This document shows positions 45,953-57,721 of a stretch of DNA of 64,000 bases, piece after piece. This DNA comes from Gamsiella multidivaricata (Eukaryota; Mortierellomycota; Mortierellomycetes; Mortierellales; Mortierellaceae). The notes under the pieces are model-generated. The model searched no databases and was not told the DNA's origin. It was given only the letters and a program-made list of their open reading frames with translations. The translations under genes were made by a program, and so were the position numbers. The stretch is from positions 310,001 through 374,000 of the forward strand of contig NW_026251714.1 in NCBI RefSeq assembly GCF_025024155.1, written 5' to 3'. Every line of letters begins with the position of its first letter. Positions within the stretch are counted from its first letter, which is position 1.

Positions 45953-48933
45953 ATTAAAAATAGGGAAGAAAAGAGATGGGTGAAGGAACGCGTTTAATCA
46001 AGGATAGAATAAAGTGACAGGTGAGGTTTGAATCAAAGGAGTTTGACGCGATGAATGAGACTGAGGGATAGATGGTTCGTTAACGTGATTTGGCAAGCTA
46101 TGGGGCAAAGTCAGCGACAATGGGGTGAGGCGAATGAGAGATAGACGAGGATAAGATATGAGGATATAAAGGTCCAGCTGTGGGTGCCGTGTGGGCGTGT
46201 GGGGTAATTCCTTGTAGTTAGAGTTCGTCGCTTTTAATTCATGGGAGGATGTCGGTAGGGAGGAGCTGCTGACGATGAGGTGAGATTGGAGGAGTGGAAG
46301 GAAAGAGGGAAATCGCGAAAAAAAAAAAGCGAGGAGAAACCAACTGAGGATTGATGTGCTACGAGAAAAAAAAGACGATGGGTTGAAAATCGGGCAGGCG
46401 ATTGTCAAGATATTTATGTATGCTTTGTTCATTAGTCTCCATGTCGGCTGTACGTACTTGAGTGTAATCCACCCGCTATTGCCGGGCAAATTAAAGACAG
46501 AAGTGCCTGCATGGTCGGACACACTCCCCAAGGCGTATGCAGAAAAAGGAGCAATATAATGTAAGCATAAGCAAAAGAGAACAAGGAGTAGGTCCATTGA
46601 GGAGGAATGGTCGCTAACCCTTGTGTTGCCATGGAGCCTGTTTGCGCGCTATCCTTGTGTGTTACAGGTGCGCGGGCATATTTAGAACATCAAGGGACCG
46701 AGATCATTTGCCTTGGCTGTGAGCACTCATGCCCTATTTGTACATACTGCACACACCTACACAGAGCTATGTCAACGGTATCCAAGAATCGCTGACAAAG
46801 GATCATTCGAGCATCGGCTCTCGGGAATTCTTCATGGAAAATGCGGGCTTGAAATTATTCTTTTTAAGATGGAAACGGCCTACTACGCCAGGGAAGAACG
46901 ATTCAGGTCACCTATATCTCGACCATTTTATTGCTGCATAAAAAAAGGTACGTGTACCTGGGATGGACGCATGACGAGCATTGACCAAGCTAACATGTCT
47001 GACGCGCATTAGTGCCAGCTCAAGTACTCATTCTGGTGAGATCCAACTCAAATGTGCCTTTGTGTACCGTGCCTGTGTCCAAATGCATAGATCATTGGAG
47101 TCGCACAAAATGGCTGAATGAACAAACAAATGCATGTGTGTATCCGGGAACGAAGAGCGAGCGAGTACGAAATCGTGCGTAATTGTCAAACATCAGGAGC
47201 AAAGGAAGGGGTGGTTGACGTATTCACCTGCAAAAAAAGGGAGAGGTTTGTATATCGCGTCTTTCTGCCTGGTGCTCGCCCAGCAATTAGCCCCGCGCTT
47301 CGCTTTTGGGTTAGAGCACAAGGGAGGATTATATTCTAAACTATTCATTGCAAGAGAAGAGCGCCTGGTGAGGTAAGGATTCGACGCATAATACATCCCG
47401 TTTTCATTTTTTTTTCTTTTCACTCGAATAAATCCATTGTAGGTAGAATTGGTGGTGAAAGATTGATGACGATAAGGGTGTAAGATCCATGGCCATGTAG
47501 GCCCATGGTGTAATCGGCGGAAACAATGCATGAATAACTATCTGGGGGTTTTTTTACGCTCTGAAACGGGATCAGGGTCCATTACGCAGAAGCTGCGATG
47601 CCGTGGTAGCGATCCGTGGCTATGAGGTCCGTGGTTAATGCGCACAGTCGAAGCTTTCAAAGGTTCATGAACCATCAACAGCCTACCCTAACAATACCAC
47701 ATATACCACATTCACTAGCAAATGATGCTAATCATACTGTCACTTAAGAAACACCACATTGCGACGCATGAATCACTATGTCGCGCAAGGTCGAAGGTTC
47801 TGATTCTACAATAGACAGTCAAGCCAGTCAAGTCAGTCAAGCTACAGAATCAAACTGGTAGTGCCTCATTTATCATTTTCTGAGCGAAAAAGGGCTCGAT
47901 ACAATAAGATCATCCAGCATCTTCTACTTCTGTGCTAGCAAGAGTTGTAATCGGTCTTCAGTCACCGACGTGTTTCCAGTACGGACCTTAGTGTCATTGA
48001 GAACATCTATATCCATCGAGAGTGTTGGTGCAAATCTAGGTCAGCTAAGAGTTGATCAAACCAGGGTCTTTCGCACAACAGTTCACATTCAACGGTCGCA
48101 CCGTGCACAGACGTGTAACAAACAAGAGCAAAGACGCGGAAAAGGGGGTGAAGGGGCTAGGGAGCAGAAAGGAGCGAAAGCGGATGTCAGAGAACGCTTT
48201 CCGACAGATGCATTTGCTACTACACAACGGCTGTCAGACTTTGCACCCATATCCGATGTAAATGAGCCTTCGAATTAAAATCTTTAAGACAGATTACAGT
48301 GAGGTGGATGAGCACCAATTCTGCAAACCCATTGAAAGCCCCTGCATATTGCACATAAACTGCGCACCCCTTTTTTTTTTTGGCCGCGCATTTCATTTTT
48401 GGAGCCCTCACAACTGTCTGAGCGCACAATTAGTCCCACTTTTCTACTTCGTGTTGTATCTTCCAATTGCCCAAGGCAGACGATAATAAATGCTCTGCAA
48501 ACAAAGGTTTTAAATAGTTCGCCTCCACTGTTACCCTTGAACCGAAAGTATCTAACCAATGGGCCCCACGCTCCAACCCCTCCAATTTTCATACCCATAG
48601 TAACCTAAATGGAGAGAGTGCATTGTGATTCGATGGATCATGCGTTGGATTGCGTTTCAGCAGGTACCCCTCGGCCCCTGAAATGATCTCAGGCATGTCT
48701 ATTCTGGACCCTTATTTCCAGGGACGCGAAGCAACTAGAGTCTTCCCGACGGTACCAATTCTCATAATGACCAACGATTGCCAGTTCACGAAATTTGGTG
48801 TATCCTTTAGCGCGACTCCAGGTCGCGATTTATTGCAAAAAATTACATTTCTATCTTGTAGATGTGGAGTCCGAGGCATGATAAGCATGCCCAGATGTGG
48901 TCCAGCTCCATTGTCTTGAGACTATACTAGGAT
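45953..48933. other. 3-kb stretch without a supported gene
   Basis: The left 600 bp are probably the leader and promoter of the gene starting at 45952 (pyrimidine-rich on its strand). Beyond, only short frames with no known relative occur on either strand. A small imperfect tandem (AGTCAAGCC/AGTCAAGTC) lies near 47817-47843. Confidence 0.5.
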
Positions 48934-50221
48934 TTAAACCTTAAGAGGGGCAATTCCGATGCTTGGGGAGGACGTCTGGGAGAAGACACAGTAGTTGTTC
49001 TTGATGAACACATCTCCAAGAATCCACAGATCGTCCTGACCGCCCTGCACACCCGAAACACAGTTGCCGGAACCATCGCCAACATCCTCGAAGGCCAAGT
49101 CAGCAACTGCGACTTTGAAGGCGGTGCCGCCCATGGTGAAAGAAATGGTGGCTGAGCTCGAGGTCAACGAGCAAGGAACCAGCCATCCGTTCGTAGGGTC
49201 ATTGGTGGCACCAGAGATCTTGGCGTGAATAGCAGCGGCGGCAGCGTCACCAACGATGATCAAGGTCGTGCCAGTGTCAACAATACCCTGGGAAGTTTGG
49301 CCCAAGGAGACGCCGTTGAAGGAAGCATCCTGAATCAAGACCTGCCAGTATCCCTTCTTGGTGACGGGAACATAGGTCAGAGAGCCAGTGTACTTGGTGG
49401 AGTCAATGCCGCCAAAGAGGTATTCACCACCTTGGCCGTTGAAGAGACGCTCAGAAGGCAAGAAGACCGAGACCACTGGCTGGGCGAGGACACCAGCAGC
49501 AATGGCGTTGTCCATAAACGTCTTGACACCGCTAACTGACTCGATGGTGTCGAAACCAAGACCGAAGAGACCATCTTCAGGTGAGGAGCCGAACTGGGAG
49601 GACTCCTTGGTGGCGAGACCAATGGTCTGGCGGACGGAGATGCCACCGACGTTGACAATGTCAGAACCAAGGATACCGGAGGCGCTGGAGCCGTCACCAT
49701 AAGAAATGGTCCAGGATCGGCCGTCCTTCTGGTAGGTAGAGGACTTTGTCGCATCGAAGCGAGTGTGCTTCTTACAAGCGGCGGTCGTGCAAGTGGAAGA
49801 GGGGAACCAGATATCAGACGAGCCCTAGAATTTGCAATACGTGTTACTTGTTAGAACAACTGCAAACAATTAATCGAAATTCTATACCCTGCATATCACA
49901 TTAATTGCCTATTGTGCTTACGGTATCGAAATCCAGCTTGACAGTCTGAGTAGGGGTACCGACGGAAACACTACCGTAGTACTCCATATCGGGGCTGACG
50001 TCAGTCAGAGGGATGGATCCGGAAGAGGCAGCAAGAACATTAAGGCCAGGGTAACGCTTGTTCAACTTGGCGATCTGGGCCTTGGTGTTGTGCTTGTAAC
50101 CGGCACGGCGAGTCAGAGGAACAGAGTGCCCAACGGAGGAGTGGGGTCTTCGGTTGATAGGAGAAGCGTCCGCAAAAGCCAAGACTGCAGCGGCCAACGA
50201 GAGGAGGGCAGTAATCTTCAT
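48934..50221 (-). CDS. secreted pepsin-like aspartic protease, copy 1 (mucorpepsin/rhizopuspepsin type)
   Basis: Extracellular acid endopeptidase. Two exons (50221-49922 and 49824-48934; 97-nt intron) give 396 residues: a signal peptide (MKITALLSLAAAVLAFADA), a propeptide with a basic segment (HNTKAQIAKLNKRYPG), and the mature bilobal domain. Catalytic DTG at D99-T100-G101, split by the intron, and D283-T284-G285 (QGIVDTGTT) are both intact. The flap YGDG and the end DVFIKNNYCVFSQTSSPSIG are normal. A TATAAAAG box lies about 104 nt before the ATG. Strongly similar to copy 2 at 52461-53745, most so in the intron and the first half of exon 2. Confidence 0.95.
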
Positions 50222-50324
50222 GTTGTAGTATATCTGACGAGAGGGGGAGGTGAAGAGGCAAGGGAGAAAAGGATGATATGAGTAAAGGATAAGATGAGTA
50301 GTTAATGCATTGGAGCTAGCCTGT

Positions 50325-50332
50325 CTTTTATA
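50325..50332 (-). promoter_or_regulatory. TATA box of aspartic protease copy 1
   Basis: TATAAAAG on the minus strand about 104 nt upstream of the start codon. An identical element sits at a similar distance from copy 2. Confidence 0.65.
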
Positions 50333-50616
50333 GCCATTTTCTGATAGCTACAGGAATGCCATACGGGAGGCGAATGCAATGGGTGATCGAGACGCGGCGT
50401 TCCTGAGAAGAGAAGGTTAGAGTTTGACTCGACAAATTTGGAAATCATGAGGACAGGTGGACTGGGTTGCATGCACGCCATTGGCTGCTGGCCATTTCGG
50501 ATGGGAAAAGAGATGAGAGCCGTGGCATTGAAAGAGCAGCGTATGTAAACCATGGACCCCTATGCAAGTACCAGCTGGATGTACTCATAAACAGATATAT
50601 GCACAATATAGTCGTA

Positions 50617-50826
50617 TAGAGTCCCCGTCAGGAAGTCGCGGCCCAATATATTTTCGAAATTTTGAATAGAATGAATACCTTCCTTTTATGGAGAATAGCT
50701 ACTTTCCTTTTATGGAGGATAGCTTTAAATTTTGTGCGTCTCTGTACATGTAGCTCAACCTTATTAGTTGAATTGAGGAGCTAATTTAAAAATATATTGG
50801 GCCGCGACTTCCTGATGAGGACTCTA
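50617..50826. mobile_element. short TA-flanked terminal-inverted-repeat element (MITE), family A
   Basis: About 210 bp with 36-bp inverted ends that differ at two positions; each begins TAGAGTCC. The outermost TA pairs fit a duplicated TA target as in Tc1/mariner-type elements. The interior has no coding frame but carries a tandem pair of a unit TTCCTTTTATGGAG (about 50680-50726). Too short to encode a transposase, so non-autonomous. Confidence 0.85.
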
Positions 50827-51678
50827 CATGCATTACACATTATATATTAGCCGATTACTGCTCTCCGTAAGTCTATGAGACCATCCATGCTAGTAAGTCC
50901 GCCTCGGCCTCAGTTATAAGTTGCCTGATCGATCCAAATGCAATAACGCCACTCCATTGGCGCAAGCTAAAACCGGGTCTGTGAATAAGGGCAAGTGAGG
51001 GCGAGCTGGCAGCTGCACACGTTATGAGCGCGTATATCTTTTTCCGTGGGTCCAGTGGTAACAGGCAGTCAGCTTTTGAACCCTTGCATGAACACAAACA
51101 AAAAAAAAGTGCGCGCACTCATACTCGCCTAATGCATACAACTTCTATAGCGACATAGATGCATAGCTTCTCTGTCACTCCTGTACCTAAAAAGATACTT
51201 TTACGTGCAGTTTGAGGCATTTCGGCTGCCATCATCCTTATTCTCATGCCAAGGCGTGATCCCATCAGATGGAGTCGCGCTCATAATCAGCGCAGTTACA
51301 CAAATCACAGGTTAGTTGCAAGACATCCTTCCTAGGCGCATCCAAACCGTACATATATAGTTTAAACGGCCATAAGATTTCTGCAACGACACCGCACCAT
51401 ACTGCTCTCGATAGAGCGAAGGAAACGGTAGCCATGATATATCTTTACAAAAAACTTATCATATTGCCTTATGCCACATCCGTCCGTTTTTCGTGATTCA
51501 GAATATTTTTGACTTGTTCATTTTCGAACCCTACTAATGTCCTTTACAATTCGGTTCGTTGGCGCCCACCTTGGGTGTTGAGCCTCTATCTAATGCATCT
51601 CTAGAACGCTGAGCCAGCCCCGTGCAATATCTTTCAAGAGTACATGGCTCTACAAACATTGCTCCTTAATCATGGCGT
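50827..51678. other. non-coding stretch between a MITE and a LINE relic
   Basis: No gene recognised; might contain decayed LINE sequence, but no reverse-transcriptase motif was seen. Confidence 0.4.
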
Positions 51679-52239
51679 ATGCTCTTGTTACTGAGTCTTG
51701 TATACCATAAGTTCTTACAACGCAGTCATCCTGGAGAGATCCGCTTCCGTCAATGGCACAATGACCCATCTCCAGACTGCCGTATATGTGGAGGAATAGT
51801 CGAAGACAAGTGCCATATGATCTTCCTTTGCCCGCCGAAACGATCCGCATGGACATCATACCTGTCAGCCTTCACTAGACAGTCAGCTTGGACCGACGAG
51901 GACCTCTGTTCACTACTTGAGCTGTCTCTGCCACGCGTCATCATCCAGCGAGAATTCCACCGCTTCATTAACCTGCCTCAGTTGGTGGCATACGGGGTCA
52001 GAACCGTGCGGGATATGCATTATGCTTTTGTGTTGAATGACAGCCCTATCAACAGTGCTGGTGTGGCGCGATCTATGCGCACCAACGCGCTTCTGCTAAA
52101 AAAAAAGTTTTCCTGGAGGACGACGTGTATGAAACACAAACTTGCTTCAATGGCCGCACACATCATTCCACTACAGCAATATCCAGCGTCTAACCACATA
52201 CGGTGTCCATCTCAGCACGCAAGGAAACGTTATATGTAG
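51679..52239 (+). mobile_element. LINE-type retrotransposon relic (3' end of ORF2)
   Basis: A 186-codon frame contains a motif like the zinc-binding segment that follows reverse transcriptase in non-LTR elements: FRQWHNDPSPDCRICGG then VEDKCHMIFLCPPKRSAW, i.e. CxxC...H....C. No reverse transcriptase core lies upstream, so this is a truncated copy in reverse (3' end kept), which is unlike usual 5' truncation only in that both ends are hard to place. The first ATG at 51679 is arbitrary. Confidence 0.65.
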
Positions 52240-52460
52240 CATGGGCAGATGGAAAAATACGTGAGCTAAAGGATTTCAAGGACACTATTCCAAGCGTAAA
52301 CTTAGTCATCGAAATAACCATCCAGAGCTTTTTGATTCAGTTGTTAATAAGGCTGTCCAGCATGCCAGATGCTGCGCGTAGTTTTTATTATATAATTAAA
52401 TACAATAGATGGCTCGACCAAGTCGCTTGCAACTGTAATCTTTCACCATTCAATTTTTTT

Positions 52461-53745
52461 TTAGTACTTGATAGGGGCGATTCCGATGCTTGGGGAGGAC
52501 GTCTGGGAGAAGACACAGTAGTTGTTCTTGATGAACACATCTCCAAGAATCCAAAGACCATCCTGACCACCCTGGACACCGGAGTAGCAGTTGCCGGAGC
52601 CATCGCCGAGGTCTTCATAAGCCAAGTCAGCGACAGGGATGTTGAAAGTAGCGCCACCCATCTTAAATCCGACCTTGTTGGTGCTGGTCTTGACCGAACA
52701 AGGAACCGACCAATAACTGGAGCTCTGCTTCGCACCAGGGATCTTGGCGTGAATAGCAGCGGCGGCAGCGTTACCAACGATGACCAAGGTCGTGCCAGTG
52801 TCAACAATACCCTGGGAAGTTTGGCCCAAGGAGACGCCGTTGAAGGAAGCATCCTGAATCAAGACCTGCCAGTATCCCTTCTTGGTGACGGGAACATAGG
52901 TCAGAGAGCCAGTGTACTTGGTGGAGTCAATTCCACCAAAGAGGTACGCACCTCCAACACCGCCGTTGGCGCGGACCGAGGGCAAGTAGGCCGAGACGAC
53001 TGGCTGGGCGAGGACACCAGCAGCAATGGCGTTGTCCATAAACGTCTTGACACCGCTAACTGACTCGATGGTGTTGAAACCAAGACCGAAGAGACCATCT
53101 TCAGGTGAGGAGCCGAACTGGGAGGACTCCTTAGTGGCGAGACCAATGGTCTGGCGGACGGAGATGCCACCGACGTTGACAATGTCAGAACCAAGGGTGC
53201 CGGAGGCGCTGGAGCCGTCACCATAAGAAATGGTCCAGGATCGGCCGTCCTTCTGGTAGGTAGAGGACTTTGTCGAATCGAAGCGAGTGTGCGCCTTGCA
53301 AGCGGCGGTCGTGCAAGTGGAAGAGGGGAACCAGATATCAGACGAACCCTAGAATTTGCAATACATGTTACTTGTTAGAACAACTGCAAACAATTAATCG
53401 AAATTCTATACCCTGCATATCACATTAATTGCCTATTGTGCTTACGGTATCGAAATCCAGCTTGACAACTTGGGCGGGAGTACCGACGGAGACGCTTCCG
53501 TAGTACTCCAGATCGTTGTCAACATTGACCAGAGGGACGGATCCGGAAGAGGCAGCAAGGATACGGCCGGGATAACGCTTGTTCAACTTGGCGATCTGGG
53601 CCTTGGTGTTGTGCTTGAAGTGGGGGTTACGCGTCATGGGGACGGAGAAACCACCTTGGTGAGGATGGGGCCTTCTGTTGATCGGAGAGGCATCAGTGAA
53701 GGCCAGCACGGCAACGGCCAGCGAGACGAGGGCAGTGATCTTCAT
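52461..53745 (-). CDS. secreted pepsin-like aspartic protease, copy 2
   Basis: Paralogue of the gene at 48934-50221 with the same plan. Exons 53745-53446 and 53348-52461 flank a 97-nt intron and give 395 residues. The signal peptide is MKITALVSLAVAVLAFTDA, the propeptide holds the same HNTKAQIAKLNKRYPG segment, and catalytic D99 and D283 are present. It differs from copy 1 in patches: the propeptide middle, the segment after PVVSAYLPS, and a surface segment near GAKQSSSYWSV. The intron and about 300 bp of following exon are nearly identical. A TATAAAAG box lies about 98 nt upstream of the ATG. Confidence 0.95.
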
Positions 53746-53842
53746 GGTCTTTTTTTTGTTGTGGTGAAGGTGAGAAGAGGAGAAGAGGAGAAGAGGAGGC
53801 GAGTGGTGAGGAACAAACGAAAAATATGGGAATCCTCGGTAC

Positions 53843-53850
53843 CTTTTATA
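53843..53850 (-). promoter_or_regulatory. TATA box of aspartic protease copy 2
   Basis: TATAAAAG on the minus strand about 98 nt before the start codon, mirroring copy 1. Confidence 0.65.
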
Positions 53851-55734
53851 GTCATCAGGAGTTCCGCAAGAATAATAATGCCCAACCCCGGATTAGAGGA
53901 CCATAGACGAAGTGAGTGTTCGACACCAACAGCTGTAGATACAATCCCAGGGTCTAGCCGGTTCTGCAAATGGATCCAAGTCCAGCAGATACCGAGAAAT
54001 GCGGATATGGAAGTATAACGAGCATGAGACCAACGCCATGGTCCATTTTTGGACAGCACACACCGGGAAAGGATGGTAAAATTGCAACATTAACAAACAA
54101 CCCTAACGGACCCTGCACTACAACTTCAAATGAGGAAGAGCCCATTTTTTTGGCCTCATGCCTTTTTGTGTCCATTTTCATAACCTAAGCACCAGAGTCC
54201 TTTTACTTTGTGCATGAGAGCAAACAGCTCTGCCCAATAATACTCTCGTATCCGCGTGCGATTCAAGGGAATAAGGGTCATCAGGAGCATACTTTCTTTT
54301 ATTGTATTCAAATGCCCGGCGAAAAGGCCTATTCTATCTCTCGACCATTCCTGTTCTCTCTCACGCGTTCGTTCGTGCGAGCCTTCGGAAAGAACGCGAT
54401 TGGCTAGAACGCTGCAGCGCTCTACTGCAGCGGTGGGGGGGGGGGGGGGTGGTCCGCAGTCAGCATGAAAGAAACCATAGTACAAACTACTCCCTCAGTC
54501 AAACCACCCTTACTCTCGTATTTGAATGAGTTTAAGGAAGCGAATTCAACATCATAACTTGGAGCAGACAGAAACCCTCGCTCGCTTCAACTGTTTGCCT
54601 CCTTGAACAGTGCAATGGGATAGACATTGGATAATGAAGCGAACGATTGTCAGCAAAGTCGTTATCGCGGAGGATAGTTGTTAGCATTAATACATTACAT
54701 TGGACTGGTGAAAACTCTCCCATGGTTTTACGAAAGCGAAGGTACCCTGCCATAATCATGTTAGATCCTGTAGCGGCGTGCAGTCCATTCCAAGGGCACG
54801 AGAGTCCATCCAACTCTCGGCAAAACTTCTTTGAAATGCAATTTAGTCTAATGTATCGCTATGTGTTCATTTCGCAAACTCTGTGGCATATTTTCCCATC
54901 GCATGCCATGGGCAAGCTTTGTTTATCGCAATAAAGTTTGCCCCTTGCACGCAGAGTTATTGCCAATAGGGCGTATAGACCCTGCAAGGATTAAGGTTTA
55001 TTTTTTTGAAGAAAAAAGCACCGGGTGGACACCCTTGAGAAACTGCTCACATATTCCGTCATTGAACTAAAGCAGACGAATGGATGAATGAGAAGCTTTT
55101 CAGTATTATTCACCGCTACAATAAAGTTCCTGGCTCAAAAAAGGGTGAATGATATTGCTTTAGAGCAACGCAGGTCTACGCGAGCCAGCCAAAAGTTTAC
55201 GAGCAAATCCAGTTTTCCCATCGTTTCACCTAACAAAACGGCGGCTCACAGAATCGGAGCAAACAATCCTTTCCCCTGAACCCTATGACAACTGGCTCAG
55301 CTACGTGTGAACTTGTCGTAAAAAGGAAAGGTTATGTTCAAATGCTCCCGGTAGTCTACTTGCGTAACAACGCGATGCGGTTATTCCGTTGTGCCTGACT
55401 CCATAACCAGTTACGCCATACTCCTGAACCCTTACAGAATATATTCCTCTTTACGCCCACATATAGATCTACGGAGCGCGTCCATCTTGGCTTGGATCCA
55501 AGACCATCAGGAGCGAAACGCGAAAACTATTTTTTTATGACCAAAGCCAGTTCGCCCAACGCCTTTATTACCATTTTGCAATAAGCCGCCTCCTCTCGGA
55601 AACGAGCGCACTACCAAGCGTACTACAAGCGCATACACTAGAACGTTATGTCCGAAGCAAAGATATATTAGTTGCCCAGCATTCCGAGCAAAGACCTTTA
55701 ACAGAAGCACCATTAAACAACAAGGACAACTCCG
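53851..55734. other. 1.9-kb stretch without a supported gene
   Basis: Short frames only. A run of 15 G lies at 54435-54449. No recognised repeat family. Confidence 0.5.
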
Positions 55735-56490
55735 ATACCGAGGGTGAAGACCTGAGATGAACACATCACCAAAGACCCAGAAATCGTCCTGACCTCCTGG
55801 ACGCCCGAGATACATTTACCGGAGTTCTCGTTGAAGAGATCATTCTCGAACAAAGAGCCGAACTGGGGAGGATTTCTTGATGGAGAGACCGGTGGGTCTG
55901 GTGGACAAAAATACCTCCTACGGGGATCCCATTTCAGCGATGAGCTTGCCGTCCTCTTGAAGCATAACCCTCACGTCAAGCATAACAATAGAATTGTAGA
56001 ACAAACACCATCCTAGCCTCAACCTCCTTGCTACATCTACCGGTACTGTCCCACTGACCGATGTCAGCCCCGATCTAGAGTACTACAAAAATATTCTGTC
56101 GGAGCCCCCCGCCCGAATCTTCACACTGGACTTTAACAATGTGAGGACCCGCTCATGCACGAGCAGCTTCTAAAACGCGACCATCATACCCAATATTTGG
56201 TGGCGAGTTTCTCCTCTACGATTAATTCGGGCTCGTCCGGTATCTGGCTTTCCTCTACCGGCTGTAAGGCCGCTACTTGCAATGAGGCACATTCGCTTCG
56301 ATCTCTACCGAATTTCAGACCTATTAGAACGCTGGTTGCCTCTGGTCGATCTCTTACGGCGATGACTCCAGGGCCCCAGTGTCTTGGGTATCCCTGATTC
56401 CGACCTGTTAACGTTGGCGGGAGCAACGTCAATGAAAACAAAGACGACAACGGCCAGTGAGACGAGGGCGCTGATTTTCAAGGCGGCGAA
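55735..56490 (-). pseudogene. third aspartic protease copy, broken and internally inverted
   Basis: Pieces of the same protease family lie in conflicting orientations. On the minus strand, about 56490-56405 resembles the signal-peptide start (LKISALVSLAVVVFVFIDV) but with TTG in place of ATG. Also on the minus strand, about 55900-55830 resembles the segment around EDGLFGLG/SSQFG, and about 55815-55735 the region before the C-terminus (GGQDDFWVFGDVFIS). Between them, about 55940-56330 carries the missing middle on the plus strand: the propeptide KHN segment, a VPLTDVSPDLEYY segment at about 56050-56090, and exon 2 start GSSGIWLSSTGCKAATC at about 56230-56280. The order fits one inversion of the middle. 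Several stops and deletions are present, so no product is expected. Confidence 0.8.
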
Positions 56491-56809
56491 GTTGTAGGAG
56501 GAGGAGGAAGAGAGGGGGTGATGAACATGACAGAAGGACTTTCCTAATATCCTTTATGCCCTCAACGGTCAGAAATACCATTCCTAATGAAGCGCCTTTA
56601 AGGATATGAGGATATTGCCATTGATGAGAAAGAAAGACGCGACGCGAATTATCCCTAGGAGCCGCCAAAGAAAACTTGGTTTGACAGCGTACTTCCTTTT
56701 TTGGAAGCCTTTTTCCCTTTTCGTGACAACTCTAGTCCACACACAAAGGAGCCCTTGTTTACGAGACGATGCTGCTATTGGACACACTTCGCCCTCGAAA
56801 GGATTAGCG

Positions 56810-57106
56810 TAGAGTCCTCGCGGGCCAACATATTTTTGAAATGGTTGGCTCAATTCAGTAAATAAGGTTGCCCTTTTCACGCACAAAGCTGACAGCCAGG
56901 CGCATCCACACTGCATGCATGTTCCTGACTATATTCTCAATTATGAGAGATAACGGCGCCGGTGAAGGTGCAGAGACTAGATGACCATTAAAGCCATAGA
57001 TGACAAGAGGACGACTAGACGCGACCGTGGTGTCTTGGGGGTGTATTCATTTCAATTGAAAGGGCTCAAAAATATGTTGGCCCGCGACTTTCTAGCGAGG
57101 ACTCTA
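56810..57106. mobile_element. TA-flanked terminal-inverted-repeat element (MITE), family A, second copy
   Basis: About 297 bp bounded by TAGAGTCCTCG on both strands. The right end continues CTAGAAAGTCGCGGGCCAAC; the left end lacks about 10 bp of this but resumes with CGGGCCAACATATTTTTGA. The ends are related to those of the element at 50617-50826. No coding frame inside. Confidence 0.75.
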
Positions 57107-57260
57107 CATATACCAGTTGTTTAGTTTTCAGTTCTTTTTTTTTTGTTGACACTGGCGTATGGACGAGAAAGACAACAACAGAGGATCCAGATACTGTAGA
57201 ATCGGCCGTTGAGGCCGGATGTCCGGCGTCGTCTAATGATCGAGGTGAATTGTCGACTAA

Positions 57261-57721
57261 TAGAGTCCGCGTCAAAAAGTACCGACACTTATATTTTTGC
57301 AATAATGAATTTTAATTCAGTCGATTGTATGGCCATTGTGCGTCAAAAGTGCCATCCTATGTTTTACGTACAAAATTAACAAAATTTATTTTCGCTCTAC
57401 CTCCGCTTGCTGGACGCGTCTTGAAGAAATAAGATGATGACAACTGTCCCCTGCACTTGGTAGCATGACCTCTTCTTTGTCTGTAGCAGTACTAGCAGTC
57501 CTCAGACATAGATAAAAATGGAGTCGCAAAGACTTTAACGCGGTACCTCTTTTCTTCGTATCTTTGTTACTCTTTACATTGTGCATGCAGCCATGTAACC
57601 ATGTCAACAGGCCACTCTTGTACGTGCGAGAAACCATTTCTCACGTGAGGGCCGCAATTGACTGAATTAAAATTTATTATTGTAAAAATATAAGTGTCGA
57701 TACTTTTTGACGCGGACCCTA
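57261..57721. mobile_element. TA-flanked terminal-inverted-repeat element (MITE), family B
   Basis: About 461 bp with inverted ends of about 66 bp (57261-57328 and 57654-57721) that differ at about five positions. They start TAGAGTCCGCGTCAAAAAGT. The first eight bases match family A; the rest differs. Such ends resemble Tc1/mariner elements. The interior of about 320 bp has no transposase frame. Confidence 0.85.

Noticed and set aside
46432..46632. Small hydrophobic minus-strand frame
   Set aside because: Lies in the leader region of the gene starting at 45952; short, no signal peptide pattern or relative.
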